Below are positions 11,985 through 23,047 of a stretch of 64,000 nucleotides of DNA, piece after piece. Where the stretch lies: the NCBI GenBank assembly GCA_036971715.1, contig JAVHJL010000011.1, positions 310,001 to 374,000 of the forward strand. Direction: 5' to 3'. This DNA is from Arthrobotrys musiformis (lineage: Eukaryota; Ascomycota; Orbiliomycetes; Orbiliales; Orbiliaceae). Each line of letters begins with the position of its first letter. The first letter of the stretch is position 1. The notes under the pieces were generated by a model, which saw only the letters and a list, made by a program, of their open reading frames with translations, was not told the DNA's origin and ran no database searches. The position numbers were made by a program, and so were the translations under genes.

Positions 11985-14108
11985 ACTTTATACGATATAG
12001 TTCTAGAAGTTTAAAAGATTGATGGAACAGTCATAGGAAAAATAAGTGGGAATTTGTCTTCTTATGCTTCATTGTATCAAAATCAGCAGCCTAAATTAAT
12101 GTACAAATTCGCACAGCTCGCTCCTTTCACGGTGCACTCTATACTGCAAAAAAATATGGCGACCCAAACCAACCAATCAAAATCAAGCAGTGACACGGTA
12201 CAAAGCCCCAATCGAATTCGCCCTGAACTTTGTACTGCGATACGACCTCCACAATTTTAAAATACAAATACATGCCCAATCTGGAATAGTCGGGCAGTTC
12301 CGACAAAAAAAATACTTCAAGAATTATACCTAGCTTCCAACTTTGCCCGGGAGCTCAATTGATCAAGCTTCTGGTCATCGTCTAAAATTCCGAATTTAGG
12401 CGACGCCACCGACTCCGGACCCACTTAGGCCGCTAGATGCATTATCTGATATTACGATAATTGCCCCCCAAACCAACCTGATAAAGGAATATAACGGCTT
12501 TTCTGCCTAAAACATACGAGCTCCCCGGCTTTCTCGGCCTGTCTTACGTGGCTCTTAGCTTCGTACTCATACATGATCCTTCTCCCGGTACATCGTACTA
12601 GAGGACCATTGGTCAACTAGTCGGTTCAGGCATTTGGTCTTGTGAGCTGAAATTTTTTATATTGCAAATTGACGAATCGGATCTGTTCCTTTGAGCCCGT
12701 GTAGGTGATAGCTTCTTCGATCTCTATCATAACTGTCGATCGAGTGCATATATATACATATTGTCTAAACTTTTATTGGCCCAAGCACTGCATCAGAAAT
12801 CGCTCCCGCGTCAGTATGATAAGACTCAAAGACATGGTACTCTTCGGCATCAATATTTGTATATGCCATGGTCAGAGCATTTGTACTAGTATAGGTTCGA
12901 GCCGACAACATTCGATCGAGACTCGACCCGGGATAGTACTTAAGTGAGAAAATTCGAAAAGGCCTGAAAGGCTTATGGGAACCCGATATCGCAAGACCGC
13001 GCAAGGTGGAAGTCCTGGTATTAATTTCCTGTGAAATCGAAGTGCGCATGAACACTAGGCCTCGGATCATTGAGGGGGTAAGAACGATGGAGGATCAGTG
13101 CCATTGGCCAATAGGATGTAGCCAGTGACATACACGCCGGTGATATCATTCCCGTCCTTGTACTAACCCAACGCAATTAAGCTGTGGTATTTTGACGCTA
13201 GTCGGTCTGGGCTTTCCGAAACGGTTCGAACCTTGCAAAAGTTTAGTCCCTGCAAAAGGCCTGGAAATATTGGAAGTCTAGCTTCCTTTTTTCACAACAG
13301 GCGATGAAATGGCCGAGAAAGAGACTAAAAGGGTCCAAGAAACTATGAATGTGCGTGGTTCGAATATAATGCTCCTCCAACAATGTTTAAAATTAATATG
13401 AGATTTGAGTCCGCGCCACGATATCGTTCTCGACACGTCTATCGAGATATATACCATATCCCGCCAAAAAAAAAAAGAAAAACACCAAAAAGAAATCTAC
13501 AACAGTTGCGATTCGCCTCTGGTCACCCACGAGACTATTAAGCAATCGATAAGAGGCTTATATAGCGCAGAGCGGACGGGATACGTAGTTATCCTCTTTC
13601 TGTGGTCGTAGATATCAAATTTGTGCGGCGTTGGCCACATGAAGCTAGCCTCCAAAACCTTTTACAGGGGTGCCTGGCTGAAGGCATTCTGATAAACATG
13701 CAAGGCCCTCGATCAAACACTTACTAGAATGCCTTATGTGAAATTCTGCCATGATAAACTAATTGTGGTAACAGAGACATTGTTAATTAGACTCCGGTTG
13801 AGTTTTAACATTTTTGTAGACCTATTCTACAGACGTCCCGCGTTCAAAACGAAGATTTTTACTGAAATGCAGTACGAAAGATGCGCGCGCTTGCGCTTGA
13901 ACACTGCAGGCAGTTTTGAGTGCTGAGGTAGTAGAATTAGTATTATAAAATCCAAATATATCCAATTACTTATGCATCCTTTGGCGGAGTATCTGTGAGA
14001 GTACTAATGATATATCGTTAGGCTACATAAGAGTTCCTCTAGTTACAGATCCTGGAACTTGGGAGTTCGCTCTCCTTTCAATTCGAAAATCCACTGATCC
14101 CAAAAGAT
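11985..14108. other. 2.1-kb gene-poor region
   Basis: Only short ORFs without family features. Sequence is AT-rich with homopolymer runs (A-tract near 13465). No RNA gene or repeat boundary recognised. Confidence 0.4.
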
Positions 14109-14714
14109 TTACACTTTAGCCTTGTTATCCCGCTCCGCTATCAGTTCCTTAATATGCGTATTTAAAAAATATTTCTCCAAAATAGAATTCGCCAAAAAGT
14201 GCGCTCCCTCCTGCTTGCCAATACAAACCCCACTTTCAGCCCCGCAAAGGCAAGTAAAAGGTCTAGGGCTGATATACTCCGTCGACGGGTAAAAGAAGGT
14301 CAACTCTTCCCCAGCTTCAAGATCCCTATCTGCAACAACACGTAGTTCACCGCAGGTACCATTGACATACACCCCCTCAGAATTCGGAGGGTATACTTCG
14401 ATATCGATCGATGGGCTGCAAGAGTGGTTTATGTAGACAATGCCGGAGAGGACTTCGATGTGGGTGGTTTTACTCGTTTGGATTGAGGACCAGGTGGACT
14501 GAGGTGTTGGGGTGTACGTATTAATATAGCAAATGTGTGAGCCGCGGGGTAATTTTTCGCGCGCGACGACGGAGTTTTGGCCTTCGGCATTATGCTTGTA
14601 CTTGATTACTTTGTCCAAGTTGTTTGCGGTCAAGGAAAAGGCTGGGGGTATAGGGCCGGAAATGGTGGTGGGGTCGATAAGGCCTGGGTGGCCATTTGAT
14701 TGAAGTTCCGACAT
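14109..14714 (-). CDS. Small SET-domain protein
   Basis: Single exon, 201 aa. It contains the C-terminal half of a SET fold: INHSCSPS (the NHxCxPN motif with a Ser replacing Asn), then LEAGEELTFFYPSTEY, and a post-SET-like cysteine cluster CLCGAESGVCIG. SET proteins transfer methyl groups from S-adenosylmethionine to lysines. The N-terminal part resembles the region before the SET core that keeps reaction products out of degradation in short fungal SET proteins. No chromatin-reading domain is present, and many such short proteins lack histone targets. The tyrosine of the C-terminal FFYPSTEY segment is kept. Substrate unknown. Confidence 0.8.
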   Translation of the reverse strand: MSELQSNGHPGLIDPTTISGPIPPAFSLTANNLDKVIKYKHNAEGQNSVVAREKLPRGSHICYINTYTPTPQSTWSSIQTSKTTHIEVLSGIVYINHSCSPSIDIEVYPPNSEGVYVNGTCGELRVVADRDLEAGEELTFFYPSTEYISPRPFTCLCGAESGVCIGKQEGAHFLANSILEKYFLNTHIKELIAERDNKAKV

Positions 14715-15474
14715 CTTTGCGCTGAGATGAGTAAATAGATAGAAAGTCCAGTCTCGAGACTAGAAAGCTTGCACTGGTACAGAATCAATGTTTTCTCAAG
14801 CCGAGATAAAAATTTGCAATTTTCTAGCTGTTCTATTGCTCGAATTTATGTAATTCCGAATTCGCGAGGTTAACGTATATATTCAAAGGATTGCGGATTG
14901 GCTTAGTCCTTTTCTCAAATTCAAGTCTGTCCAGGGTGAATCTAGAAAAACCCCTGTATGTTCCAGATTTAGATCTCGCTAACTCGTACTTGATCGATCT
15001 CGGGATGCGAAATCTGCTACAGAAACTGACCGGACAATAAATGCATTTGAAAAGGCTTGACTTCTTTTCCATCCTGCAAGTTTGTTGCATGTTGGGTAGG
15101 CAAGATAGGAAATCTAGAACGCACATCATGCAAGTCGACGTGGCTAGCATGCAGAAAACCCAACCTCTTTTATTTGAGCAAGAAGCAAGAAATTGACGCG
15201 GAACTAGATCAATGACTGAGCCCCTATATGCAATCACAGTCGGAAGGCCGGTGGGTTGGCTATTGGGCCCACATCTGGTCTTCAATTAAAGCGCTTCGGT
15301 ACTAAGCGATTGAATTCAATTTGTAGTAATGGTTTGAACAAGAGTATATGGCGGGGGTTGTTGGCGAGCAGGGTTCAACGGAGAGTCATCGGTCAGCGTC
15401 GGGTACAGCTTTTTATACTCCGCAAAAAGCCATTGTTTGCTCTATTACATGCATATTGTCCGTTTAGTGTCAAT
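14715..15474. other. Spacer, no supported gene
   Basis: An ORF of 150 codons at 15285-14833 (minus) has no ATG start or domain and is not called. Confidence 0.35.
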
Positions 15475-17198
15475 TTAATATCTACATATCTCCTCGGCTA
15501 GTGCGGGTTGGGCGTTTTGAAAACATACCTCATAGACGGATTTCGCGATTCCAGACTCCGCTTTACGCCGATAGACGTCCAACTCGCCGGCGCTCCGCTC
15601 AATATACTCTTCATCCGGAATCGACAGAGGGTCGCAATTTCCGAGCGTATTGATAAGCTGGAAGCCTCTGAATATTTCTGTTTGGGAAACGCTCGCATAT
15701 ACTCTTGCTTTAGCATGGACTACCAAAGCAAATGCCTTTATTTGTCTGGCACTGTCCAATAGCTCCTCGAGATCCTCTTCATCCACTTTACCGTCTTCAT
15801 CGCTCTCGGTCTCCTGTACGACCCTTCTAACCTTTTCGTGGCACTTCTCAGAGAGGATTTCTATTTGGTCAGATAGGGAACGAAAATACTTGACCATTTC
15901 CTGAATGTGGTGTTGTAATCCGGTCAAATTCTGAAGTGCGAGGTCTACTGCCCCATATACGGCTTTCTAGAACCCTTTAGTCAACCTACAGCTGCGACTA
16001 GGGCTAGTGTGATCAAACTAGGGATAGTTTCTAGGCCTTACCCATCTTTCAGTCTCGGAGTTCGTAGCGTCCACCTCGAGTCCGATTTTTTGTAAGTCTC
16101 TCTCCAGTTGCTTCAGCGCATCAGATTGTAATTCAAGTGTATGCTTTGCACGTTCGGCCCCCCGAGCCTTATTATAGGCCATTAACCCTTCAAAGGCCGT
16201 ATATAGTAGAGGTCCAAATGTACCCACTACCATACTAACAGCGACTTTGCCCGCCACTAGGACATGCCATGTCAGCCGTCTCCTGAACCAACAATTACCA
16301 GCACGAACTTACCGCCTTTCGCAGATCGAATATCATTGTACGCTTTGCTCGCCGCATTTTTAGCATCATCAGCAGCAACTTTAGCCTCATTGAAACTCTT
16401 TTCCGCTCTGATTTTGTCCCCCTCAGCCACCTCGTGCTTCATCCTGACCTCTTTCTCGCCTTCGATTTTGTTGCTTAATACAATGTACATTTTACCTGTA
16501 ATTTAGCACCTTGCCCATTAGATATTTATACAACTGATAATTATATAATGAATATATATTCGAAATTTTGGGAAGCCCGAAATCTTACGTCGTTCTTCGG
16601 TCACAGCTTCGTGCAGAATTTCTGTTTTCTGCCTCCAGTCGCTAAATGTAGCCTCGGTCACTTGCCCCTCAGCTTTTGATAGCTTCACTTGCTCTTCGAG
16701 GCCGTTAAGCGCTCTTTCCAGTCTTCTTTTCGCCCGCGGGTCGTCTTTATCAAAGTTTTTGATAATTCTGTCAATCTAAAGTGCGAAGATGTTCATTTAT
16801 CAATCAAAATTACCCAAGAAGTAAGTAGTAAGAAGAAAGAAACTTACGTAGCCCCCGTCTCTACCAATATCCTCTGACCGGATCGCGATTTTATAAGTAT
16901 CAGAGTGAACTTGGTGGAACGCTGACTGGCCACAATTGGAAAGATGCAGAAGATTTGGTAGCAGGCCCTTGTTTCTATAGATCTTTAGTATAGTATCCCG
17001 AATAGTCGAATGTTACAAATCAACAGGTGAATATGCATGTTACGTTAGTCTAGAATCCTGGATTTCCATCGTGAGAACCTCCTTTTTGGACGTCAAAGCG
17101 GCACAGATACCCATGATATGGATTAAATTCGGGGCGGCTTGGAGCTCTCTAGACCAATCATCCTCCAATGCCAGACTGACAGTAGATTCAGCCGCCAT
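15475..17198 (-). CDS. Helical coiled-coil protein with central hydrophobic segment (alpha-PFT-like layout)
   Basis: Six exons join in frame into 452 aa: 17198-17044, 16974-16848, 16775-16589, 16495-16313, 16256-16042 and 15966-15475. All five introns have GT-AG ends and normal lengths (57-93 nt). The protein is almost wholly helical. Long charged heptad-like stretches (residues ~95-210 and ~245-400) flank one hydrophobic, Gly-containing segment at about 218-243. There is no signal peptide and no enzyme motif. This order (helix bundle, hydrophobic hairpin or tongue, helix bundle) recalls alpha-helical pore-forming proteins of the ClyA/XaxA-YaxA type, but I cannot show homology. A cytosolic coiled-coil membrane-associated protein is the alternative. 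Expression and function unknown. Confidence 0.6.
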
Positions 17199-18317
17199 CT
17201 TGAAGTTTATGTGCTTGTTGGATTTTTATGAAACGGTGAAATCGAAATATCTAAGCTACGGCTGTGCTCGAGAGTTTCCAAAACGATCGATTGCCGAAAG
17301 AATGGAGCCTGTGGCGATATATATATAACCCACTTCGATATAAGATATCCTGATCCTGCGAATAGGCCAGTGTGAAATTGAAGGTGCTCGAACGATTATA
17401 AAGTTGAGCAAGCTGGAAGGCGGATATCCGGATTGATATTCCCTCCAATTGGAAGAACAAAGCCTTGAGCCCAGCGCTGGCTATAGTTAAAAACCGCAGG
17501 TGGTCCGCTATGCACCCATCTACATGTACACGTAGAATGCGCATATGCAGATTACAAAGCCAGGTCGACGCAACACGGCCCAGAAATCCCAATATTCATA
17601 GCCTTCCTACCCCGCTCGAGCGCTCCTCTCACGCGATCGCGAGCTTTAGGAACAAACAATCTTGGATTTTCGAGGCTCCTGATTTTGACAGGTCTTGGGC
17701 TCGGACTACCCCTGCGAAATCATAAGAATACGCATTGCAGACCAAAATGTAATATTCGGATTATATTAGCTCGATTTGGGGCTAGGATTGTATTATATTA
17801 GACATTTAGACGTCTCTACCCTTTCAGCTATATATACCTAAGTATCCTTCGATAGCTTTCCCGTATTGAAATAAATTTACACAGCAGGGGCCGGGCCAGA
17901 AAAATCACTGAACCAAAGACTTAAATTACAAACTTTGAATTAACGTGTATTCTTCGCCAATAACAGGATGCTAACAAAAGTAAATGTTATAGACATCTCC
18001 ATATTGACTAGCGGAAAATACCCATCCGTCCCATGTTAGTATCCCGCCTAACTGCTTCGCGCCTATGAGAAGCTCGAATATCGGTCTATCTAGATGGTAT
18101 ACATATACAAGATTCGTAACTGCTTAAGTAAGTAGTTAATTGAAACTGATTGAAATAGTCTAAGAATGATTGCGTCATGAGAATACTTAGATTATCACCA
18201 TCTTAATCAGGTAATTAAATATGTTCAATGAACGAGGGACACGGGTGAACCTGCTCTTTACCAGATATTTGCTGATACGATAGATTATTGATGTTCGGCG
18301 GTCGCGCGATCGGCCTG

Positions 18318-18379
18318 GTCTCGTACCCAGACCGCACAAAGAGTGGCCGAACGCGAACTTTGCGGTCTGGGTACGAGAC
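18318..18379. repeat. Perfect 19-bp inverted repeat, GTCTCGTACCCAGAC family
   Basis: GTCTCGTACCCAGACCGCA at 18318-18336 is repeated as its exact reverse complement at 18361-18379, with a 24-nt spacer. Similarity extends outward: CGGCC precedes both arms, at slightly different distances. The DNA or a transcript could fold into a long hairpin. It may be a MITE-like element or the two ends of a small insertion. Confidence 0.85.
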
Positions 18380-18613
18380 TAGGTCGGCCGAATTCTTCAT
18401 AAATCGAGTAAGTCAACGGTATCGTAAACTTGATATCAATGACACATGTGCACACAAGGTAGCCTTGGCTAATGAGGCATTGAAACAAGTTTTGAAAAGG
18501 CTTTTTTTGGTCTATCGAGGAAAGAAAAATATTACGCCGCCCATAGTCGATTTCCTTGAATCGATCCTTGCAAACCTGGCATTACCATCAAACCTAGCAT
18601 CTGCGGCCAACTG

Positions 18614-18628
18614 GTCTCGTACCCAGAC
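18614..18628 (+). repeat. GTCTCGTACCCAGAC dispersed copy
   Basis: Exact 15-base copy of the arm core, followed by a CACAAAGAG tract also present after the left arm of the 18.3-kb inverted repeat. Confidence 0.75.
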
Positions 18629-19383
18629 GTCACAAAGAGCCAACCGACAGCGGGGGTAAATCCGTCCTGCATATATATCTGCATGCGCATAATCAGTGAC
18701 CGCATAGACCCCTATCTGATATCGCTTGTATTCGGCGAAGGCAAAAAAAGCCACTGTGCTGACGGGGTCAGCAACCACTGAGAGTTTAACAAGGGATTAT
18801 ATAATTATCTATCTATATTACTTTTGCCACAAGCCTTCAATAACTAATTGGTCGTTTCTATAATCGCGGATTCCAAATCTGGAGTTCGGATCGTGCCTAT
18901 AACTAATTCTGAATTCCTGTAGCACAGCACATAAACCTGGGCGCTTGCCTGCATTCTAACAGCACGGTGCGCACCCCAATCAATTTATAATTGTAGCGAG
19001 TTCCAAGCATTTTTATCCCCTCTTTTCCCACCCGTTTTATCCGAAACACCAAATGAAGCAGCCGTTGGCCGACATTTCGGCCAGCGTTTCTTGTCAATGC
19101 TAGTCATAATACCCGTTTATTAAGAGCCTCCAAGATTTCCGTCCGTGCACACCCTAACAAAAATGCCGGTATTTGGGGATGTCAGCAATTGTAATTTTCT
19201 TGTATTACGCCCCCAGGAACTGTCAACTGTGAATGAACTTGAGTTTCTCCTTCCTACTCTGTAACTTTTTTTCACATGGAATCGAGAACGGATAGACAGA
19301 ACGCCCTCTGCGAATTAGCGAATTTTTTATATCTAAAAAGATAAAATAAAACAAAGAGGCAGCCGAAATAGACGTTGAAACAA

Positions 19384-20393
19384 ATGGCAAGAAACGACAA
19401 CGACCTTCCCGAAGCCGTTCCGAGCAACCTACCGCAAACCTACCACGCCGAACAAGATTTAAATTTACCGCAGGTCGTCGAGCAAACAACACCGGAGAAA
19501 TGGCGACACCCGCAATTCGCGGGGGGTTCGTATACGCCCTCGCCGCCGTTTATACCGCCTGTTGAAGATAAGAAGATATTGGGATTACGGCGGACGACGT
19601 TTTTTTTGTCGTTAGCTTTGGCGGTTTTGATTATTTTTGGGATTGCCCTTGGGGCCGGGTTAGGGGTTGGATTGAGGAAGGATAATGGGAATGCGAATGC
19701 GAATGCGAATGCGAATAGTAGTGGAGCAGTATGTTCTAGTCCCCATGAGCCTATCGTTCTTCAAAATGTGCTGAACTAAATATTGTTTACGAAGTATTCT
19801 AACGGGGTTTGAATGAACAGGAAACATCGTTGGCGACAACATCATTGCCGCCAATGTCTACTAGTACTAGTTCGACAGAGGCACCGACTACAACAATAGC
19901 AACATCCACGAGTACGGCCTGCAATCCGCTCCGAACACCCGCAGTCACAAACGGCGATTTCGAAGCCGGCCTCGAGGCATCAGATATAAGGCCGTGGTAC
20001 ATCCCGGATCTTGTCGCTCCAGCGACCTATGAAATCCTTGATGTCAACGGCACGAATGTCTTCCACGCCATTTGCAAATCCGATCTAGAGCACGGTGCTT
20101 ACACCAAGATTAAGCTAGCGCAGCAATTAAACACTTGCCCGAATACAGACTACGATTTTGAATTTAAGCACAATTTTCTACCGGGAGAGAACGAAAATGC
20201 CTACATCGTGGTTTTTGTGGATGGGGAGGAGGTGGCAAATATTAGAGGCGGGCCGAACAAATGGGTTACTTATAGAGGGAATTTTACGACGAAGAGTAGC
20301 GGGAATTCGACGCTGTTCCAGCTGGACTTCGCGCCCGTGGCCTTCGATTCGCAGGAGTTTTTTGTGGATGATTTCGAGTTTACGCCAGCATAG
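19384..20393 (+). CDS. Membrane-anchored protein with carbohydrate-binding-like domain
   Basis: Two exons, 19384-19728 and 19821-20393, join in phase 0 across a 92-nt intron (GTATGT donor), giving 305 aa. Residues 1-~65 are polar and probably cytoplasmic. One transmembrane helix follows (~66-90, ending AGLGVGLRK). Next is an Asn-Ala repeat encoded by a GCGAAT hexamer array, then a Thr/Ser-rich stalk. The C-terminal ~150 residues look like a galactose-binding-type beta-sandwich: NGDFEAGLEA at its start and DDFEF at its end, as in the CBM4_9-like modules of fungal surface proteins. There is no cleavable signal peptide, so a type II orientation is likely. Role inferred: cell-surface or wall binding. 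The ligand is unknown. Confidence 0.75.
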
Positions 20394-21488
20394 TTATATA
20401 CGTTATGTCTTTGTTTATTTATACTGTATTCTACTTAACTACCTAATTTATAGATAGATATACCCCTATTGAAGTTACTCTCGTATTTTAGAATTTAGCC
20501 ACAAATCGAACTTATAGTGTCTGTACGCCGCAGCATTGTGCGAACCAGACGTTTGCCATTTATCAAAACTACCTATGAGGACCTTGTCTCGTACCCAGAC
20601 CTGGGAGATGAGGACCTATTATATTTTGGCTCAGCACCATGTATCCATTAATTTGATACAATTTTACATTTTAATATTTTATCGTTAGCCTCACTAGCCT
20701 TTGAGTATTATCCTTTTCGTATATTTGGCAACTGAGGCCTGCTATCGAATTCATCCTAGCAGACACGACAACCGTCATAACGTCAAAGGTTTGTAATACG
20801 ACCAACTCAGAGCTACAAACAGCCCAATGATTTGAATAGATACACAATCCCGCATAACCCTTTTCTAAACTTCAGAACGCCGACCCTAAATTCAATTTAA
20901 AGGGGCCGCCGAGGAGTCTGTGGGGGATATTAATATATTGGACAGTGACACAAGCCACAAACATTGCATTGACAAATCGATAGAACTGGATTGCAAGGCT
21001 GTATTGACTATGCGTATATATACGAATAAAACCACGAGTTCTTTAAGCAGCTTACTTGTCCAAACATTCTCACTGAAACCGTAGCATTCAGCACTTCCCC
21101 CCAGTGCTGCTGTCGCTACCGACTCGAGGCTTAGCGTGCATGATCGGATGATGTGTGGTATTTTCTGCAAGTAATGTGTTGCCAGGATCCAGATCCTAAT
21201 CCGTTCGAGCTTGAGCTCTTCTTGAACGCCGTCCCGCGAACCACCTTCAATTTTCAAGCTTCAAGCTCGACCCGACCACATCAACTACTCGAATACATAT
21301 TCTGAGCGTATCTTTGCGCGCAGGATTTTTCCGCGACAATTCGGATACCACAGTTTTCCTTCAACAAGAATCCGAGGGCACGCTGGGAGTGTTAGTGCTT
21401 CGGTGTCGCAACGGAGCAGGGACGATTGATACACCCATCGCGATAGCATCACTATCAAGATCAACTTCACTTCGCACAAACCGCCACG
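20394..21488. other. 1.1-kb spacer with one dispersed repeat copy
   Basis: Exact GTCTCGTACCCAGAC at 20586-20600. A minus-strand ORF (21257-20892) shows no domain. The last ~200 bp is the cyclin H promoter. Confidence 0.4.
20586..20600 (+). repeat. GTCTCGTACCCAGAC dispersed copy
   Basis: Exact 15-base match to the arms of the inverted repeat at 18.3 kb; flanks differ. Confidence 0.7.
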
Positions 21489-22724
21489 ATGGAAGACCAG
21501 CTATACACCACGACGACCCAATGCAAAACTTGGTCCTTCGGTCCGTCGACACTCTCCACACTGCGCTCTTCCACCAATGCCGCCGGTGTTCGCTCCATCA
21601 AACGCGGTTGGAAACGCGCACGTCTCGAAGCCTCCTCGTCGACGAATACCCCCCTCGCGACCACGCCCATCCCCTCATCTTCGAACTCCACACCCATTCC
21701 CATCCCGCCGTCGGACCCATCATCGATCCCTGACCCGGAGACGTTGACCCCATCGGAAGAATTGACGTTGGTAAACTACTACATGCTCCGACTAATGGCC
21801 ATGTCCGATGTCTTCTCCTTCCCTTCATCCGTCAAAGCCACCGCCTGCGTCTTTCTATCTCGTTTCCATCTCCACCATTCGGTACATTCATACCATCCGA
21901 AACACTTGTTAACAACAATATTATTCCTCGCGACGAAGACGGAGAATAACTACCTCTCAACAGCAGAATTCTGCAAAAGAATACCAAAGTTGACACCAGA
22001 GGCTGTGTTAAAATACGAATTCAAAGTCGCCGGCGGAATCGGTTGGGACTTCGAGATTAGACATCCCTTGCGCGGCGCGGATGGTGGGATAATGGAGTTG
22101 TTGACCGCATTGACATCGAATAATCCGGACCCTGGACTGCAAGCCCTCAAAGACAAACTGGGGCAAACCCCATCAAGGAGGGTAACAGACGCCGCCGGGA
22201 AGATGAAAGCGTTCCTAACCAAAGAAGCGTTAGTCTCGGACGTCTATTACCACTATACCCCTCCTCAAATCTTTCTCGGCGCATTATACCTAGCCGATAA
22301 AGAACTCGCAGAAGCGTACATTGAATGGCGGTTCGGGGAAAACTCAACGATGGGCAGGCCTCTTAAAAAGAAGAAGAAGGAAAAGAAGGGGAAAGAAAAG
22401 GCTACAGAAGAAGATTCCAGCGAAGCATCGAAAAAGCCACCGGCGTTAGCCCCGAAATTGATTCCGGCTGTCATTGCATGCGCGGACATGATGTTAAAAG
22501 CACAAGAGTACGAAAAAATTCCAGTTGATGTGCTCAAAAGAATCGACAAAAAGCTTCACAGATGTCAGAATCCGCAAAAGTTCTTGGGCGCAGGGTCTCC
22601 AATCGGGATCGGGAATGAAGTTGCACCGCCAGCAAAGAAACATGCTGATGAAGCCGCTGTATCAGCACCTCCAGAAAAGAAACGTAAAACCGAAGAGGAC
22701 ATGTTCGGTGGGGCCTTACGATAG
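21489..22724 (+). CDS. CCL1: Cyclin H homolog (TFIIH/CAK cyclin)
   Basis: Single exon, 411 aa. The start (MEDQLYTTTTQCKTWSF) is that of the fungal cyclin H/Ccl1 family, whose N-terminal helix packs against the kinase. The cyclin box covers ~90-190 (LVNYYMLRLMAMSDVFSFPSSVKATACVFL and the ATKTENNYLS segment). A second cyclin fold follows (~230-300), split by a basic KKKKKEKKGKEK insert. A basic tail ends in EKKRKTEEDMFGGALR. Cyclin H activates CDK7/Kin28 within TFIIH, which phosphorylates the RNA polymerase II tail and activates cell-cycle CDKs; it acts in the nucleus. Convergent with WDR70, with about 320 bp between stop codons. Confidence 0.9.
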   Translation: MEDQLYTTTTQCKTWSFGPSTLSTLRSSTNAAGVRSIKRGWKRARLEASSSTNTPLATTPIPSSSNSTPIPIPPSDPSSIPDPETLTPSEELTLVNYYMLRLMAMSDVFSFPSSVKATACVFLSRFHLHHSVHSYHPKHLLTTILFLATKTENNYLSTAEFCKRIPKLTPEAVLKYEFKVAGGIGWDFEIRHPLRGADGGIMELLTALTSNNPDPGLQALKDKLGQTPSRRVTDAAGKMKAFLTKEALVSDVYYHYTPPQIFLGALYLADKELAEAYIEWRFGENSTMGRPLKKKKKEKKGKEKATEEDSSEASKKPPALAPKLIPAVIACADMMLKAQEYEKIPVDVLKRIDKKLHRCQNPQKFLGAGSPIGIGNEVAPPAKKHADEAAVSAPPEKKRKTEEDMFGGALR

Positions 22725-23047
22725 TCTCGTTCTGCATTCCACTGATCTTCGCTCTGTACTCACTTCTATTCCATTTGTATTATCACCACATCTACCCTTC
22801 TTCTCTTTTGGCGGCGGAGCCATGGTTCTTGCTAGGCGTTTACTACAGGATGAAGCATTTTGGCGCAATTTGTTTGTATGTTATGATATAATGGACGAGA
22901 TTACCTCAAATTTGTTTAATAGAAACCCAATCTCGTGATATCATTCCTATGCTCCCAATAAAATATACAGTCTAAAGTCCTCGTAACATAATGCATGACC
23001 ACATATATCCATATCGTACAAACCATCGCGGAAAAAGAATATTTATC
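22725..23047. other. Convergent 3' intergenic region
   Basis: 3' untranslated regions of cyclin H and the WDR70 homolog. Pyrimidine-rich on the plus strand; no further feature. Confidence 0.5.

Larger units (their letters stand above)
17199..19383. other. 2.2-kb spacer with inverted and dispersed repeat
   Basis: No coding gene is supported. It holds the inverted repeat at 18318-18379 and another copy of its core at 18614-18628 (separate entries). The rest is AT-rich. Confidence 0.4.
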
